From CAYUYM01 sp964449305 (GTDB lineage Bacteria; Bacteroidota; Ignavibacteria; SZUA-365; CAYQST01), in contig CAYUYM010000016.1 in NCBI GenBank assembly GCA_964449305.1, forward strand, positions 1-32,248: a stretch of DNA of 32,248 nt, given 5' to 3'. Made by a program: the position numbers and the translations under genes. Of this stretch, positions 24,799 to 32,248 are shown one piece after another (the stretch's first letter is position 1; every line of letters starts with the position of its first letter). The notes beneath the pieces were generated by a model. The model was not told the DNA's origin and ran no database searches. It worked only from the letters and a program-made list of their open reading frames with translations.

Positions 24799-25680
24799 TC
24801 AATACCCTTGTGCCATGAAATGCGACACGCACAGGTCCTGCCACTGGCTTCCCGGCTCCCACACGATGGGTTCAAAGCGGACAAAGGTGGTCTTGTGCGG
24901 TGTGAAGGAAACCTTCTGAATCTCATCAATCTCACGCAGAATGACGACCTCCGACTGTCCGTCGGAAAAGTCGAGCTTGGCCTTGGTGATGCGGTTGTTC
25001 AGGAAATACAGATCGCCGTACCCCGGGTAGTTCAGATGATGCGATCCATTGTGGATCTCCACGGCGGTGACAGTCCTGGTGCCGGCGAAGTTGATCTGTA
25101 GCCAGGCACCATAACCGGACTTGTTGGATCCTGAGGGGGTCCACCAGGTGCTGAGCACGCCGTCACTCACATTCTCCGGGCGGTATCCTTCGGACAGATG
25201 GTTGCAGGCGATGACGCTGCTGACGGGCAGCGGAGCGGACACCCGCTGCGTCTCCCCGGCATCTGCCGCATCGGTCTCCGACGGCTTGCTGAGGAAGAGA
25301 AACCACGCGGCAACGGCGAGCACAAGCACGCCGCCACCAATGCCGAGAATGAGCGGAAGGGGGCTCTTCGGAGTTGATGCAGGCGGCAGGCCTCCGGTGA
25401 GGGACGAGGTTGCCGGTTGCGGCGTGGGTGATGGCGAAGCAGGCAGGGGGTGTGCGGCTTGTGCGGGCGGCTGCGCGGCAGCCTGCTCCGCTGCGGCCGC
25501 CTTCCATGACGTGAGGATGTCATTGATTTCCGGGACGGCGGCGGGGTCGGCCCAGTTGGCCATCCCATCGGTCCAGACAAGATGCTGCCCGGTGGGATTC
25601 TGCCAGACCTTGGTGGCGACAGCGGCGGCATCGAACGGGCCTTCTTGGGAGCCGTTGAGGGAGTAAGTGTAGAGGCTCAT
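24799..25680 (-). CDS. GYF_2 domain, transmembrane, C-terminal NADase-type glycan-binding-like protein
   Basis: A 293-residue protein. Residues 1-51 resemble a GYF_2 domain (MSLYTYSLNGSQEGPF, then a W-x-DGMANWADP phrase). A Pro/Ala-rich linker (64-105) leads to one transmembrane helix (about 108-130). The extracytoplasmic part (153-293) is discoidin-like, with SSVIACNHLSEGYRPENVSDG, TWWTPSGSN, AWLQINF, VTAVEIHNG and a late FVRFEPIVW phrase. This matches my recollection of the glycan-binding domain found beside bacterial NADase toxins. The N-terminal half would face the cytoplasm and the C-terminus the periplasm. The ATG at 25680 fits the GYF_2 start. No catalytic domain is present; role unknown, possibly carbohydrate sensing or binding. 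Confidence 0.8.
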   Translation of the reverse strand: MSLYTYSLNGSQEGPFDAAAVATKVWQNPTGQHLVWTDGMANWADPAAVPEINDILTSWKAAAAEQAAAQPPAQAAHPLPASPSPTPQPATSSLTGGLPPASTPKSPLPLILGIGGGVLVLAVAAWFLFLSKPSETDAADAGETQRVSAPLPVSSVIACNHLSEGYRPENVSDGVLSTWWTPSGSNKSGYGAWLQINFAGTRTVTAVEIHNGSHHLNYPGYGDLYFLNNRITKAKLDFSDGQSEVVILREIDEIQKVSFTPHKTTFVRFEPIVWEPGSQWQDLCVSHFMAQGY

Positions 25681-26389
25681 GTGTATCTCGAAGAAGTGAA
25701 GGTGGAATCGAGTGGTGAACAGCAGGACCTTACGTACCTGGAAGAGGAGGTGGTTGAGGAATTGAACCTGGGAGCGGAGGTGGAAGTGCGCCTGGATGGG
25801 GGGATGTCGGCGTCCGGCTGCCATTGTCACGTGCAACACGTGAATCCACTCCATCGGCGGGCGAGGTGTGCCTCATCATCCTTGTCGGTGCAATCAGAAA
25901 CACACCACGCGCCAGAACAGGAAGGAATCCTCTGCCGGGCCCACTGCTTTCAATCAGCACAGGAGAGAAGCCGTTGCGGGCAGGATGTCGGCCATCGCAC
26001 GCAACGTGTCAGACTTCGTCGTGCTTTCTTCGGAGGTGACAGCAGCGATGATTGACAACATGATGGCTGCCGATAATCCTGGAAGAACGTTGGTTGCTTC
26101 GAACAGCTCCTGCGTTGGTTTCAATTCGATTCCACTGAGAAATGATCCTGATGGCTGGTGGAGTTCCTTGCCATATCGATGATGGGTGGAACCCGGTGGT
26201 GAGCAGCGATGGGAGTCAGGCCAGCGGTACAGACCTGTTGCAGAACCCGGTGTTGTGTCAGGTCTTGCTCGCAAATCTGCGGCCGCGCACGCACTCTGTG
26301 GGATTCTCTGACCCGGCGATCACTGAGGCTCCTGAAGATGTTGGTGTGTTTCAGGCCGAGGACTGAAGTGATCAGAGACAGTCATGTGT
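25681..26389. other. 709-bp stretch without a convincing gene
   Basis: Base composition is visibly less GC-rich than in the flanking genes. On the minus strand there are short open stretches, one with a hydrophobic run (NVLPGLSAAIMLSIIAAV, near 26040-26095) and another ending in a proline-rich phrase (PPPLPGSIPQPPPLPGT, near 25735-25785). They are in different frames and could be remains of a small membrane protein gene, but nothing identifiable survives. Confidence 0.4.
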
Positions 26390-26671
26390 TCAGGATTTTG
26401 GCAGCGGAGGTGCCGTCATGGTCTGTTCTTTTCGGAAGACAAGCATTTTGAAAGTGATAGCCTGGTCTTTCTTGCCGAACAAACTGCCTAGGCAACCGCG
26501 ATGTTGAACAGATGTCACTTCGTCGATCAACACAAGTTCCCACCCACCGGCTGATGCTTGATTGATTTCCTTCTCATAGAAGCCAACAGCGTTGAGGTGG
26601 GAGGACATGCCGATCTTCCCGGTTTCAAAGGCATCGGAAACAGGGACACATTTGTACGTGAAAATTGCCAT
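26390..26671 (-). CDS. DUF4177 domain protein
   Basis: A 93-residue cytoplasmic protein. The ATG at 26671 is preceded by GGAGAAGG about five bases upstream, one of the better Shine-Dalgarno sequences in the window. The start MAIFTYKCVPV, the middle phrase EINQASAGGWELVLIDEV and the end CLGSLFG...FKMLVFRKE fit DUF4177, a family of small alpha/beta proteins of unknown function. It lies 25 bp behind yidD on the same strand and probably shares its transcript. The C-terminal tail MTAPPLPKS is extra to the domain. Confidence 0.8.
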   Translation of the reverse strand: MAIFTYKCVPVSDAFETGKIGMSSHLNAVGFYEKEINQASAGGWELVLIDEVTSVQHRGCLGSLFGKKDQAITFKMLVFRKEQTMTAPPLPKS

Positions 26672-26696
26672 TATACCTTCTCCTGTGTGGGTTGAT

Positions 26697-26912
26697 CTAT
26701 GGATGGTCGACACCACCATTTGGTGGTCGGCATCGCCAAATTCTGTGAATTCCCTTCATTGCGCCGCGGACGACACCGTGATTCGCGAGGCACAGTATCA
26801 TGTATTCAGAGCAGCTTGGTTGAAACCGGCATGAATTTCTCAGCGCGGGAGATGCATGGTGTTGATACACGTGGATGATGCTCATCATGTGCATGGCAAG
26901 AAAGCGGTTCAT
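26697..26912 (-). CDS. yidD: Membrane protein insertion efficiency factor YidD
   Basis: A 71-residue protein that in E. coli helps YidC-dependent insertion of inner-membrane proteins. The family core is complete: Y-Q-x(3)-SP at the start, then CRFQPSCSEYM, NHGVVRGAMKGIHRIWRC and a C-terminal GGVDHP. The start at 26912 (MNRFLAM) gives normal YidD length; the frame is open to an ATG at 26942, which adds ten residues. It is unusual in standing apart from rpmH-rnpA-yidC-mnmE, and its residues around the amphipathic helix (HMMSIIHVYQHHASPAL) are less hydrophobic than usual. DUF4177 follows directly. Confidence 0.88.
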   Translation of the reverse strand: MNRFLAMHMMSIIHVYQHHASPALRNSCRFQPSCSEYMILCLANHGVVRGAMKGIHRIWRCRPPNGGVDHP

Positions 26913-27364
26913 GGTTTCTTGAAATTGAATTTGAGTATCCATGAAGTGAAGTATCGGACGAGAAGGCTGACGGATGGCCGAGGCGGTGCGATTGCTTCAC
27001 GCCACATTGAATGGTGTGCGAGTAACCAGGATGGCCGCAAGAGACGGAATGAACCGATTGACTGGGCAAGAGAGAATGCTTCCGAACTTCTGGGCGTGCA
27101 TGTCATCGCAGCAACAACGGAGATAGCGGACTTCTCCACAGAGTGGCGAATACTGGGTGGAGAATCAGCGTGGGTGCGCCACCCGGCGACACAGGCCCCC
27201 GTTTCCCCGGTGGGCATTCAGGAGTGACCATGTGAGTGATGGAAATGGCCACGGCGCAGAGAGCAGTGTCAAGCACCTCGGCCACGCGTTGCTGCCACTC
27301 CGGCTGCCTGTCTCTCAAATGAAAAAGCCGGGGACGGCCCCGACTTCTTATCGTTACGCCTGCC
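26913..27364. other. 452-bp stretch without a gene
   Basis: Apart from the terminator near 27321-27344 I see no supported feature. Open frames on both strands lack recognisable motifs. A minus-strand TACTTC element near 26953-26948 could be a weak -7 box for yidD, but has no good TTG at the right distance. Confidence 0.4.
27321..27344 (-). terminator. Rho-independent terminator of the beta-lactamase-fold gene
   Basis: On the minus strand GTCGGGG-CCGT-CCCCGGC forms a stem of 5 GC pairs extended by a G-T wobble and one more GC pair, followed by TTTTTC. It begins about 20 bp beyond the stop of the serine hydrolase gene. Confidence 0.75.
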
Positions 27365-28624
27365 TCAGCGCTTCGTGCTTCGCTGTTCGCACTCCCAGGC
27401 ATACACCACCCTCCCCAGGTCCCGAAGAAACGGCAGACCGCTGCGCCGGTAGAACTTCTCCCCCTCGGCGGCCACCCCATCGTAGCCGACATACACGGCG
27501 GCAGACAGGATGAACTCCACACCACTCCGCTCGTCGTGGAAGTATGCGCAGTCTGAAAGGAAGCCGCTCGCGCTTCCCACGATGTTCGTGATTCGAAGAT
27601 CCGGGTTGAGGACCGCCCGACGTTCCGCGCCGTAGTACAGGTAGTTTGTCAGCGTCGGATGCCACGCGCTGTCGCGCCGCACCAGCCCCGCTTCCGCAGG
27701 GGTGGACTCCAGCAGCCGCTGCAGCAGCGCGCGATCCTCGTCGGTGATGCGGAAGCCCTCCGACGGCGGCCACAGCTCCGGCACCGCCACGCGCCCGATC
27801 ATGCCGTGCACCAGCGCAAGCGGCAGGGCGTTCCTCGTCGAGAAATCCTGCGTCGCCGGCTTCCGCGGCGGCCGGCCCGGCACCGCACGCAGCACCACGC
27901 CTGCCGCGCGCGCCGGATACTCCCGCACGTCGTCGGGCGCACGCCAGCCGGTGAGCACTCCACCCGGCACCCCGAAGCGGAACAGCGGCGGGCGGCCGCA
28001 GTCCGCGAGGCTGCAGCCGCGGAAGGAGTGGATGATCCGCGCCCCCGGATACCCGGTTTCCATGAGCCGGTCCATGATGCGCCGACGCCCGGCAAACTCG
28101 AACAGCCGATTGTAGGCCTCGTTGTCACTCACCACCAGCGCCGCCGTCAACAGGCGCCGCAACGTGGATCCCGCGACTCCCGGCGGCAGCGCGGGGATGC
28201 ACGCGACTTCGGACTCCACGAAGAAAGGGGTGTCGAGGCCGATGCCGCCGCCCCGCCATGCGCGCAGCGCCTCGAGCGCCACGATGGCGGTCGGGAGCTT
28301 CACCATGCTCGCGGGGTAGAAGTACTCGCCGGGGTCGTTCCGGTAGCTGAAGGTCTCCGCGATCGGGCGGCCGGTGGCGTCGCGTGTGATGCGCGTGAGG
28401 AGGATCTGGAGGCGGTGCGCCTTCGCCGCCCGGAGCACACCCCGCCACTGCGGCAGTCGATGTGTGAGGAGACTGTCGAGAAGCGGCCGGGCGTTGAAAC
28501 GCAGCGCGGCGGAATCCGCAGACTGCCCCTGCACGCGCGCGGGCAGGAGCAGAAGCGCGAGCAGCAGACAGCCGCCGGCTGTGCGGAGCCGCCTGGCAGG
28601 CCATGCCACGTCATGGGTGTTCAT
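27365..28624 (-). CDS. Serine hydrolase, class A beta-lactamase fold
   Basis: A 419-residue exported protein with a signal peptide (hydrophobic core about 18-29, cleavage after VQG-Q). The catalytic SxxK motif is S106-M-V-K109 in YPASMVKLPTAIVALEAL, and the second motif is S166-D-N168 in LVVSDNEAYNRLFEFAG. The third motif, usually KTG, is not evident; the equivalent region reads NIVGSASGFLSDCAYF, where VGSASG may take its place. The long insert and C-terminus resemble a Bacteroidota group of periplasmic serine hydrolases (beta-lactamase2 family) rather than resistance enzymes. A D,D-peptidase or esterase role is possible. It follows an unknown lipoprotein gene by 48 bp and is closed by a terminator. 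Confidence 0.87.
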   Translation of the reverse strand: MNTHDVAWPARRLRTAGGCLLLALLLLPARVQGQSADSAALRFNARPLLDSLLTHRLPQWRGVLRAAKAHRLQILLTRITRDATGRPIAETFSYRNDPGEYFYPASMVKLPTAIVALEALRAWRGGGIGLDTPFFVESEVACIPALPPGVAGSTLRRLLTAALVVSDNEAYNRLFEFAGRRRIMDRLMETGYPGARIIHSFRGCSLADCGRPPLFRFGVPGGVLTGWRAPDDVREYPARAAGVVLRAVPGRPPRKPATQDFSTRNALPLALVHGMIGRVAVPELWPPSEGFRITDEDRALLQRLLESTPAEAGLVRRDSAWHPTLTNYLYYGAERRAVLNPDLRITNIVGSASGFLSDCAYFHDERSGVEFILSAAVYVGYDGVAAEGEKFYRRSGLPFLRDLGRVVYAWECEQRSTKR

Positions 28625-28672
28625 GCATCCTCCCGTGTGTCGTTCGTCACTGAGCGCCGATGCGGGCGCCGG

Positions 28673-29878
28673 TCATTTTCGTGCGGCCACCTGCAGGTTG
28701 GTCTCCCCCACCGCGGTGTTGTAGCCGATGCGGAATGGCAGGGTGCGCTTCGTTGTGCGGTTCCTGTAGGCCAGGGCCATGTCGGGCTGGAAGTTGCCGC
28801 GGAAGATCGGGAGGACACGCGAATAACTGCCATGAAGCTCCACCGTCCACCGTGCGGGATCGAAGGACTTGTAGGGAATGCCCGAATCGTCCTGTAGGAT
28901 GACAGCGGCGCGGTCCAGGAGGAGGTTTCTGATTGCGCTGAAGCTGGCCTTGTCGTGCATCAGGTAGGATGCCGCCTTGAGGAACACCGCGAACGGGCCG
29001 GAGCGTCCGGCGAAGCGGTAGAACGCTGCATGCGAGCGCGCGGCGCTGCTGGAGAGGTTGAAGCTGAAGTAGTAGAGAGTCCGCCGCTCCACGCGCGAAC
29101 TGTCGGTGAACCGGATGCGCACACCGGAGTACATGCGGCCCAGTCCCTGCCCGCGCGGCACCGGCGCGCCCGTACTGTCGAGTGTCACCGGGTCGACACC
29201 CGCAAGCTGGAAGCCGCAGCGCTTGATGTAGAACATGATGAGCGGCAGCGTGCCGTTGAGATCCTCGCGGTAGAGCGCCGACCTCATCTTCTTGGTGATG
29301 AAGTAGCCCGTGCGGTTCACATAGGCCATCGATGCGTTGAGCTTGGCGAGGAAGGAGGCGCAGGTCTCATCCCGCATCGCGTGGAGTTCGAGGATGGACC
29401 CCACCGGCTCGAGGCCGACCATGATGATCGTGTCACAGGCCGGGAAGTACGCGTCGGCGAAGAGGAAGTCCGCTCCGGCGAACGGGTAGAACAGCGTGCG
29501 CGGGGCGCGGGCGAGGACGGGGTGGGTGGTGGACCAGCGGCGGATGCGCCGGATCTTGTTCTCCTGCACCGTGGTCCAGTCGCGTGCGCAGCGCGCCGCG
29601 TGCTCGCGCCATGCAGGGATGGCGGCGAGGCGCAGGTAGTACTTCCGTGGCTGGATGCCGGCGAGGAAGCAGGCATAGTCGTCGAGCAGCGTGTCGACAT
29701 CCACCAGCCGCGGTGCCGCGATGGTGTCGGGCGCGGCTGCCACGGTGTCCGCCTGCATGGATGAGCGGATGGTGGTGCGCGGGGGATCCTTGGACACGGC
29801 GGCCGGCTTCTGCTGCGAGGAGGGGCCGCTGCAACCGGCGAGAAGGATGATCAGAAGGAGGGGGAGAGAACGCATCAT
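28673..29878 (-). CDS. Lipoprotein, function unknown
   Basis: A 401-residue predicted lipoprotein. ATG at 29878 (or 29875) starts MMRSLPLLLIILLAGCSG with lipobox LAGC; a GTG at 29902 would add eight residues but falls at the expected transcription start. A Ser/Ala/Thr-rich linker (about 18-55) leads to a single globular region with phrases PRTLFYPFAGADFLFADAYFP, TIIMVGLEPVGSI and TLYYFSFNLSSSAARSHAAFYRFA (each read from about 125 to 300). I do not recognise the family, but the FYPFSGAD..FADA..P phrase recurs in Bacteroidota proteins of unknown function. It leads a two-gene unit with the downstream serine hydrolase, so a shared envelope role is plausible. Confidence 0.78.
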   Translation of the reverse strand: MMRSLPLLLIILLAGCSGPSSQQKPAAVSKDPPRTTIRSSMQADTVAAAPDTIAAPRLVDVDTLLDDYACFLAGIQPRKYYLRLAAIPAWREHAARCARDWTTVQENKIRRIRRWSTTHPVLARAPRTLFYPFAGADFLFADAYFPACDTIIMVGLEPVGSILELHAMRDETCASFLAKLNASMAYVNRTGYFITKKMRSALYREDLNGTLPLIMFYIKRCGFQLAGVDPVTLDSTGAPVPRGQGLGRMYSGVRIRFTDSSRVERRTLYYFSFNLSSSAARSHAAFYRFAGRSGPFAVFLKAASYLMHDKASFSAIRNLLLDRAAVILQDDSGIPYKSFDPARWTVELHGSYSRVLPIFRGNFQPDMALAYRNRTTKRTLPFRIGYNTAVGETNLQVAARK

Positions 29879-29902
29879 GGGCAGGTCCGTGTCACGAAAC
29901 AC

Positions 29903-29934
29903 CCAAGTTACAGTCAGGCATCGATTGAAGGCAA
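29903..29934 (-). promoter_or_regulatory. Promoter of the lipoprotein-serine hydrolase unit (TTG-N21-TAACTTGG)
   Basis: On the minus strand TTG at 29934-29932 is followed after 21 nt by TAACTTGG at 29910-29903. The predicted start site lies near 29897, which supports the ATG at 29878/29875 rather than an upstream GTG. Spacing is at the long end of the range. Confidence 0.5.
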
Positions 29935-30001
29935 CCCCTGGGGAGTCATCAAGTCATCGAGGTGTCAATTTGTCAAGTTGCACGCTGTCGGGTTACGAAG
30001 A

Positions 30002-30032
30002 TTGAATCCCACAGTGGCAGGCCCTATCTTCG
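30002..30032 (+). promoter_or_regulatory. Promoter of the nitroreductase gene (TTG-N20-TATCTTCG)
   Basis: TTG at 30002-30004 is followed after 20 nt by TATCTTCG at 30025-30032, about 31 bp before the ATG at 30064. The -7 element is nearly identical to that of the B12-binding gene. Confidence 0.65.
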
Positions 30033-30063
30033 TTTTTCCACGTCGACAACGGAAAGGAGCTTC

Positions 30064-30573
30064 ATGGATACACTCACCGCCATATTCACCCGCCGCAGCG
30101 TGCGCAGTTTCACCACGGATACTGTGAGCGACGACCAGGTCCACACACTGCTCCGCGCGGCGATGCAGGCGCCCAGCGCCGGCAACCAGCAACCCTGGCA
30201 CTTCGTTGTTGTCCGTGACAGGCTGCTCCTGAACCGGCTCGTCACCATCAACCCCAATGCAGAGATGTGCGCCCAGGCGTCCGTCGCCATCCTCATCTGC
30301 GCTGATGAACGGCTCGAGCGTTTCCAGGATTACTGGGTGCAGGACTGCTCGGCCGCCGGTCAGAACATCCTTCTTGCGGCGCATGCCCTGGGACTTGGAA
30401 CGGTGTGGACGGGCATCCATCCTCTGGAGGATCGCATCCGTGGATACCGGTCCCTGTTCCGCCTGCCGGACCACATCCACCCACTGGCGCTCATCGCCAT
30501 CGGCACAGCCTCCGAACCGCTTCCCCCCATCGATCGTTACCGCGGGGACCGCGTCCACCACGACGCATGGTGA
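30064..30573 (+). CDS. Nitroreductase family flavoprotein
   Basis: A 169-residue FMN-dependent oxidoreductase of the nitroreductase fold, which reduces nitro compounds, quinones or related electrophiles with NAD(P)H. The FMN-binding start TRRSVRSFTTDTVSDDQV (9-26) and the APSAGNQQPWHFVVV phrase (36-50) are diagnostic; AAGQNILLAAHALGLGTVW follows in the second half. It is short but complete, like the small members of the family. AAGGAG lies four bases before the ATG; upstream in-frame sequence overlaps the promoter. The next gene starts 51 bp downstream and may be co-transcribed. Confidence 0.94.
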   Translation: MDTLTAIFTRRSVRSFTTDTVSDDQVHTLLRAAMQAPSAGNQQPWHFVVVRDRLLLNRLVTINPNAEMCAQASVAILICADERLERFQDYWVQDCSAAGQNILLAAHALGLGTVWTGIHPLEDRIRGYRSLFRLPDHIHPLALIAIGTASEPLPPIDRYRGDRVHHDAW

Positions 30574-30624
30574 TCCGCAGTGTCATCTCCCGCCTCCCAT
30601 GAGGCGGCCCAATCAGGAGCACCG

Positions 30625-32091
30625 ATGAATCTCACTCCCATGGAACTGATGCGCATCGTCGTGCAGGCCGATGTCAGCCTGCTGCCGGCGGTTCTCACCT
30701 CCGTGCGCCATGCCGCCGACAAGGCGGGCCTGCCCACGGATGATCTCGGCCGCCTCGAGGTGATCGTCGAGGAGGCCTGTCTCAACGTCATTCATCACGC
30801 CTTCGATGCCTATCAGCAGGGATCCTACGAGGTGGCGGTGGAGAAGCGCGGCGGCCGACTCCTCGTCACCGTGAGCGACCAGGGGCTGCCCTTTGATTTT
30901 GCGACACTGGAGGATGCCGGGCGGCAGGGCATCGGCACGAAGCTCATACGCGCCTTTGCCGACGAGGTCCGCTTCGAGAACCTCGGCCGCCAGGGCAAGC
31001 GTGTGGTCCTGATCAAGAACCTCCCCTACTCCACGATCGACGAGCTGACCACCGGTGAGGAGGCTCCGGCCTCCGTGCCTCCCACGCTGCCGGAAGGCGA
31101 GGACATCAGCTTCCGCCTCATGTCGCCCGATGAGGCGGTGGATGTGGCGCGCTGCCTCTACCGTGGCTACGGCTACACCTATGCCAACGAGGTGCTCTAC
31201 CAGCCCGGGCGGCTGCGCGAGGCCATCCAGTCGGGGCTCGTCGAACCCTGTGTCGCCGTGCTCAACGATGGCACCGTGGTGGGCTATCTCGCATCGGTGA
31301 AGGAGGAGCTCGAGTCCATGATCGCGGACAGCGCCCAGGCCATCGTCGATCCGCGGGCCCGTGGCCGCAAGGTGTTCGAGCGGATGAAGCATTTCATCGT
31401 GGAGCGTGCGCGCGAGCGGGGTCTGCACGGCGTGTACAGCGAATCGGTGACCGTGCATCCCGCCACACAGCGCGGGAACTGCGCTCTCGGCGCCACGGAG
31501 CTCGGCGTTCTGCTCGGTTTCATCCCCCCCACCGTCTCCTTCAAGCACTTCGACCAGCACAAGCACCGTGAGGCGATCGTGTTGTACTACAAGCGCGTCA
31601 ACCAGGAACCGCATCGTGTGAGTCACCCACCGTTCCATCATGCCGCCATCATCCGCCGGATCTACGAGCGAGGAAATTTCGACCGGGAGATCGTCATCTC
31701 CACGGGCGTGCCTGCGGAGCCGCTGCCCGCGCACAGCGTGGTGCAGGTGGCCGAACGCTACGAATGGGGACACGGGCGCATCGCCATCCGCGCGTATGGT
31801 GCCGACATCATCGATGTGGTGCGCGCCCGCTTCCGCGATCTGTGCCTGAAACGTCTCGATGTGATCTGGCTCGATCTGCCCCTGCACGATCCGTGGACAG
31901 CGCACCACTGCGCGGCCTTCGAGATGATGGGCTTCTTCTTCGGTGGCGTGATCCCGGAGATGTCGAACGGCGATGTGCTGCGCCTTCACTTCCTCAACAA
32001 CGTGGAGATCGATCCTGAACGCACCGTCCTCTATTCGGACTTCGCCCGTGAGCTGGGGGCCTATGTGCTGAAGGCGCGGGCGGGTGCGTGA
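30625..32091 (+). CDS. RsbW-like ATP-binding protein fused to a GNAT-like region
   Basis: A 488-residue cytoplasmic protein. Residues about 10-135 form a GHKL-type ATPase of the RsbW/SpoIIAB kind (HATPase_c_2): the N box EVIVEEACLNVIHHAF, the VSDQGLPFD turn and the GIGTKLIRAFAD segment are all present. After a linker, residues about 160-340 look like an acetyltransferase (GNAT)-type fold with SFRLMSPDEAVDVARCLYRGYGYTY (in part) and VVGYLASV, ending with IVDPRARGRKVFERMKHFIVE, which has the acyl-CoA-loop-like R-x2-G-x pattern. A further C-terminal segment follows. RsbW-type proteins are serine kinases that bind sigma factors or STAS antagonists; the partners are not in the window. The ATG at 30625 has AGGAG five bases upstream and is preferred to a GTG at 30580. 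Confidence 0.85.
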   Translation: MNLTPMELMRIVVQADVSLLPAVLTSVRHAADKAGLPTDDLGRLEVIVEEACLNVIHHAFDAYQQGSYEVAVEKRGGRLLVTVSDQGLPFDFATLEDAGRQGIGTKLIRAFADEVRFENLGRQGKRVVLIKNLPYSTIDELTTGEEAPASVPPTLPEGEDISFRLMSPDEAVDVARCLYRGYGYTYANEVLYQPGRLREAIQSGLVEPCVAVLNDGTVVGYLASVKEELESMIADSAQAIVDPRARGRKVFERMKHFIVERARERGLHGVYSESVTVHPATQRGNCALGATELGVLLGFIPPTVSFKHFDQHKHREAIVLYYKRVNQEPHRVSHPPFHHAAIIRRIYERGNFDREIVISTGVPAEPLPAHSVVQVAERYEWGHGRIAIRAYGADIIDVVRARFRDLCLKRLDVIWLDLPLHDPWTAHHCAAFEMMGFFFGGVIPEMSNGDVLRLHFLNNVEIDPERTVLYSDFARELGAYVLKARAGA

Positions 32092-32093
32092 GC

Positions 32094-32248
32094 ATGGCCT
32101 GTGTGAACATCGAGATCAAGGCCGTGTGCCGGGATCATGACGCGGTCCGCCGGTATCTGAAATCCCACCATGCCGAATTCCGCGGGGAGGACCATCAGAT
32201 CGACACGTATTTCCGGGTGCCCTGGGGGCGCCTCAAGCTGCGGGAGGG
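32094..32248 (+). CDS. CYTH domain protein (class IV adenylate cyclase-like), 3' truncated
   Basis: Starts two bases after the previous stop and runs off the window end, leaving 51 residues. The N-terminal NIEIKA phrase is the ExExK-type signature of the CYTH fold (E-I-K), and QIDTYFRVPWGRLKLRE is typical of CyaB/class IV adenylate cyclase-like members, where these residues bind the nucleotide or polyphosphate. Members act as adenylate cyclases, thiamine triphosphatases or polyphosphatases; this fragment cannot decide. The tight spacing to the RsbW-GNAT gene suggests co-expression. Confidence 0.85.
   Translation, partial: MACVNIEIKAVCRDHDAVRRYLKSHHAEFRGEDHQIDTYFRVPWGRLKLRE

Noticed and set aside
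25868..26274. Short open frames on both strands in the gene-poor patch
   Set aside because: No family motif, no start signal, and frames on the two strands overlap; at most they are remnants.
1..32248. CRISPR arrays, insertion sequences, prophage genes or restriction systems
   Set aside because: No regularly spaced repeats, transposase motifs, integrase or methyltransferase motifs were seen on either strand.

Overview
The window is about 32 kb of GC-rich, densely coded bacterial chromosome with genes on both strands. Several features point to the Bacteroidota/Chlorobiota side of the tree, perhaps an Ignavibacteria- or Kapabacteria-like lineage. These are a type IX secretion (T9SS)-style C-terminal sorting domain, a DUF4292 lipoprotein next to an EnvC-like LytM protein, many small lipoproteins, and several start regions without a clear Shine-Dalgarno. 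At least six places also carry promoters of the form TTG-N19..21-TAnnTTnG, close to the Bacteroidota -33/-7 consensus. The phylum is an inference; no rRNA is present.

Layout. 1-3.5 kb: 3' part of glnS, then crcB and a DUF190 gene in one overlapping plus-strand run; a minus-strand tRNA-Ser(GGA) with its own promoter and terminator; then mpl (murein tripeptide ligase). 3.5-5.3 kb: a minus-strand marR-pirin-yceI operon. 5.5-10.8 kb: a lipoprotein, recX, a THEP1-like NTPase, a polytopic membrane protein and a large T9SS-type secreted protein, all plus strand. 10.8-13.2 kb: minus-strand DUF4292 lipoprotein and a degenerate LytM (EnvC-like) protein.

13.2-19.9 kb is the most interesting block. Behind a good promoter lie a stand-alone B12-binding protein with the W-x9-EH and E-x-H-x-x-G signatures of CarH-type cobalamin photoreceptors, a PAS-like histidine kinase (1 nt gap), an unrecognised 149-residue helical protein (ATGA overlap), a REC-PAS-PAS-GAF-HisKA-HATPase-REC hybrid kinase, and a further PAS histidine kinase. 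Tight coupling suggests a multi-kinase sensory pathway, possibly light- and cobalamin-responsive, with no DNA-binding output encoded nearby.

19.9-22.7 kb holds a GT4 glycosyltransferase and a convergent LytR-CpsA-Psr (LCP) protein, both plausible envelope-polysaccharide functions. 22.7-27.3 kb is looser and partly decayed: small lipoproteins, a frameshifted DUF3298/RsiV-like gene, a GYF_2-TM-glycan-binding-like protein, DUF4177 and an isolated yidD, with two non-coding stretches of lower GC. 27.4-29.9 kb is a two-gene minus-strand unit (unknown lipoprotein and a class A beta-lactamase-fold protein) with a recognisable promoter and terminator. 29.9-32.2 kb holds a nitroreductase, an RsbW-like ATPase fused to a GNAT-like region, and the start of a CYTH-family gene cut by the window end.
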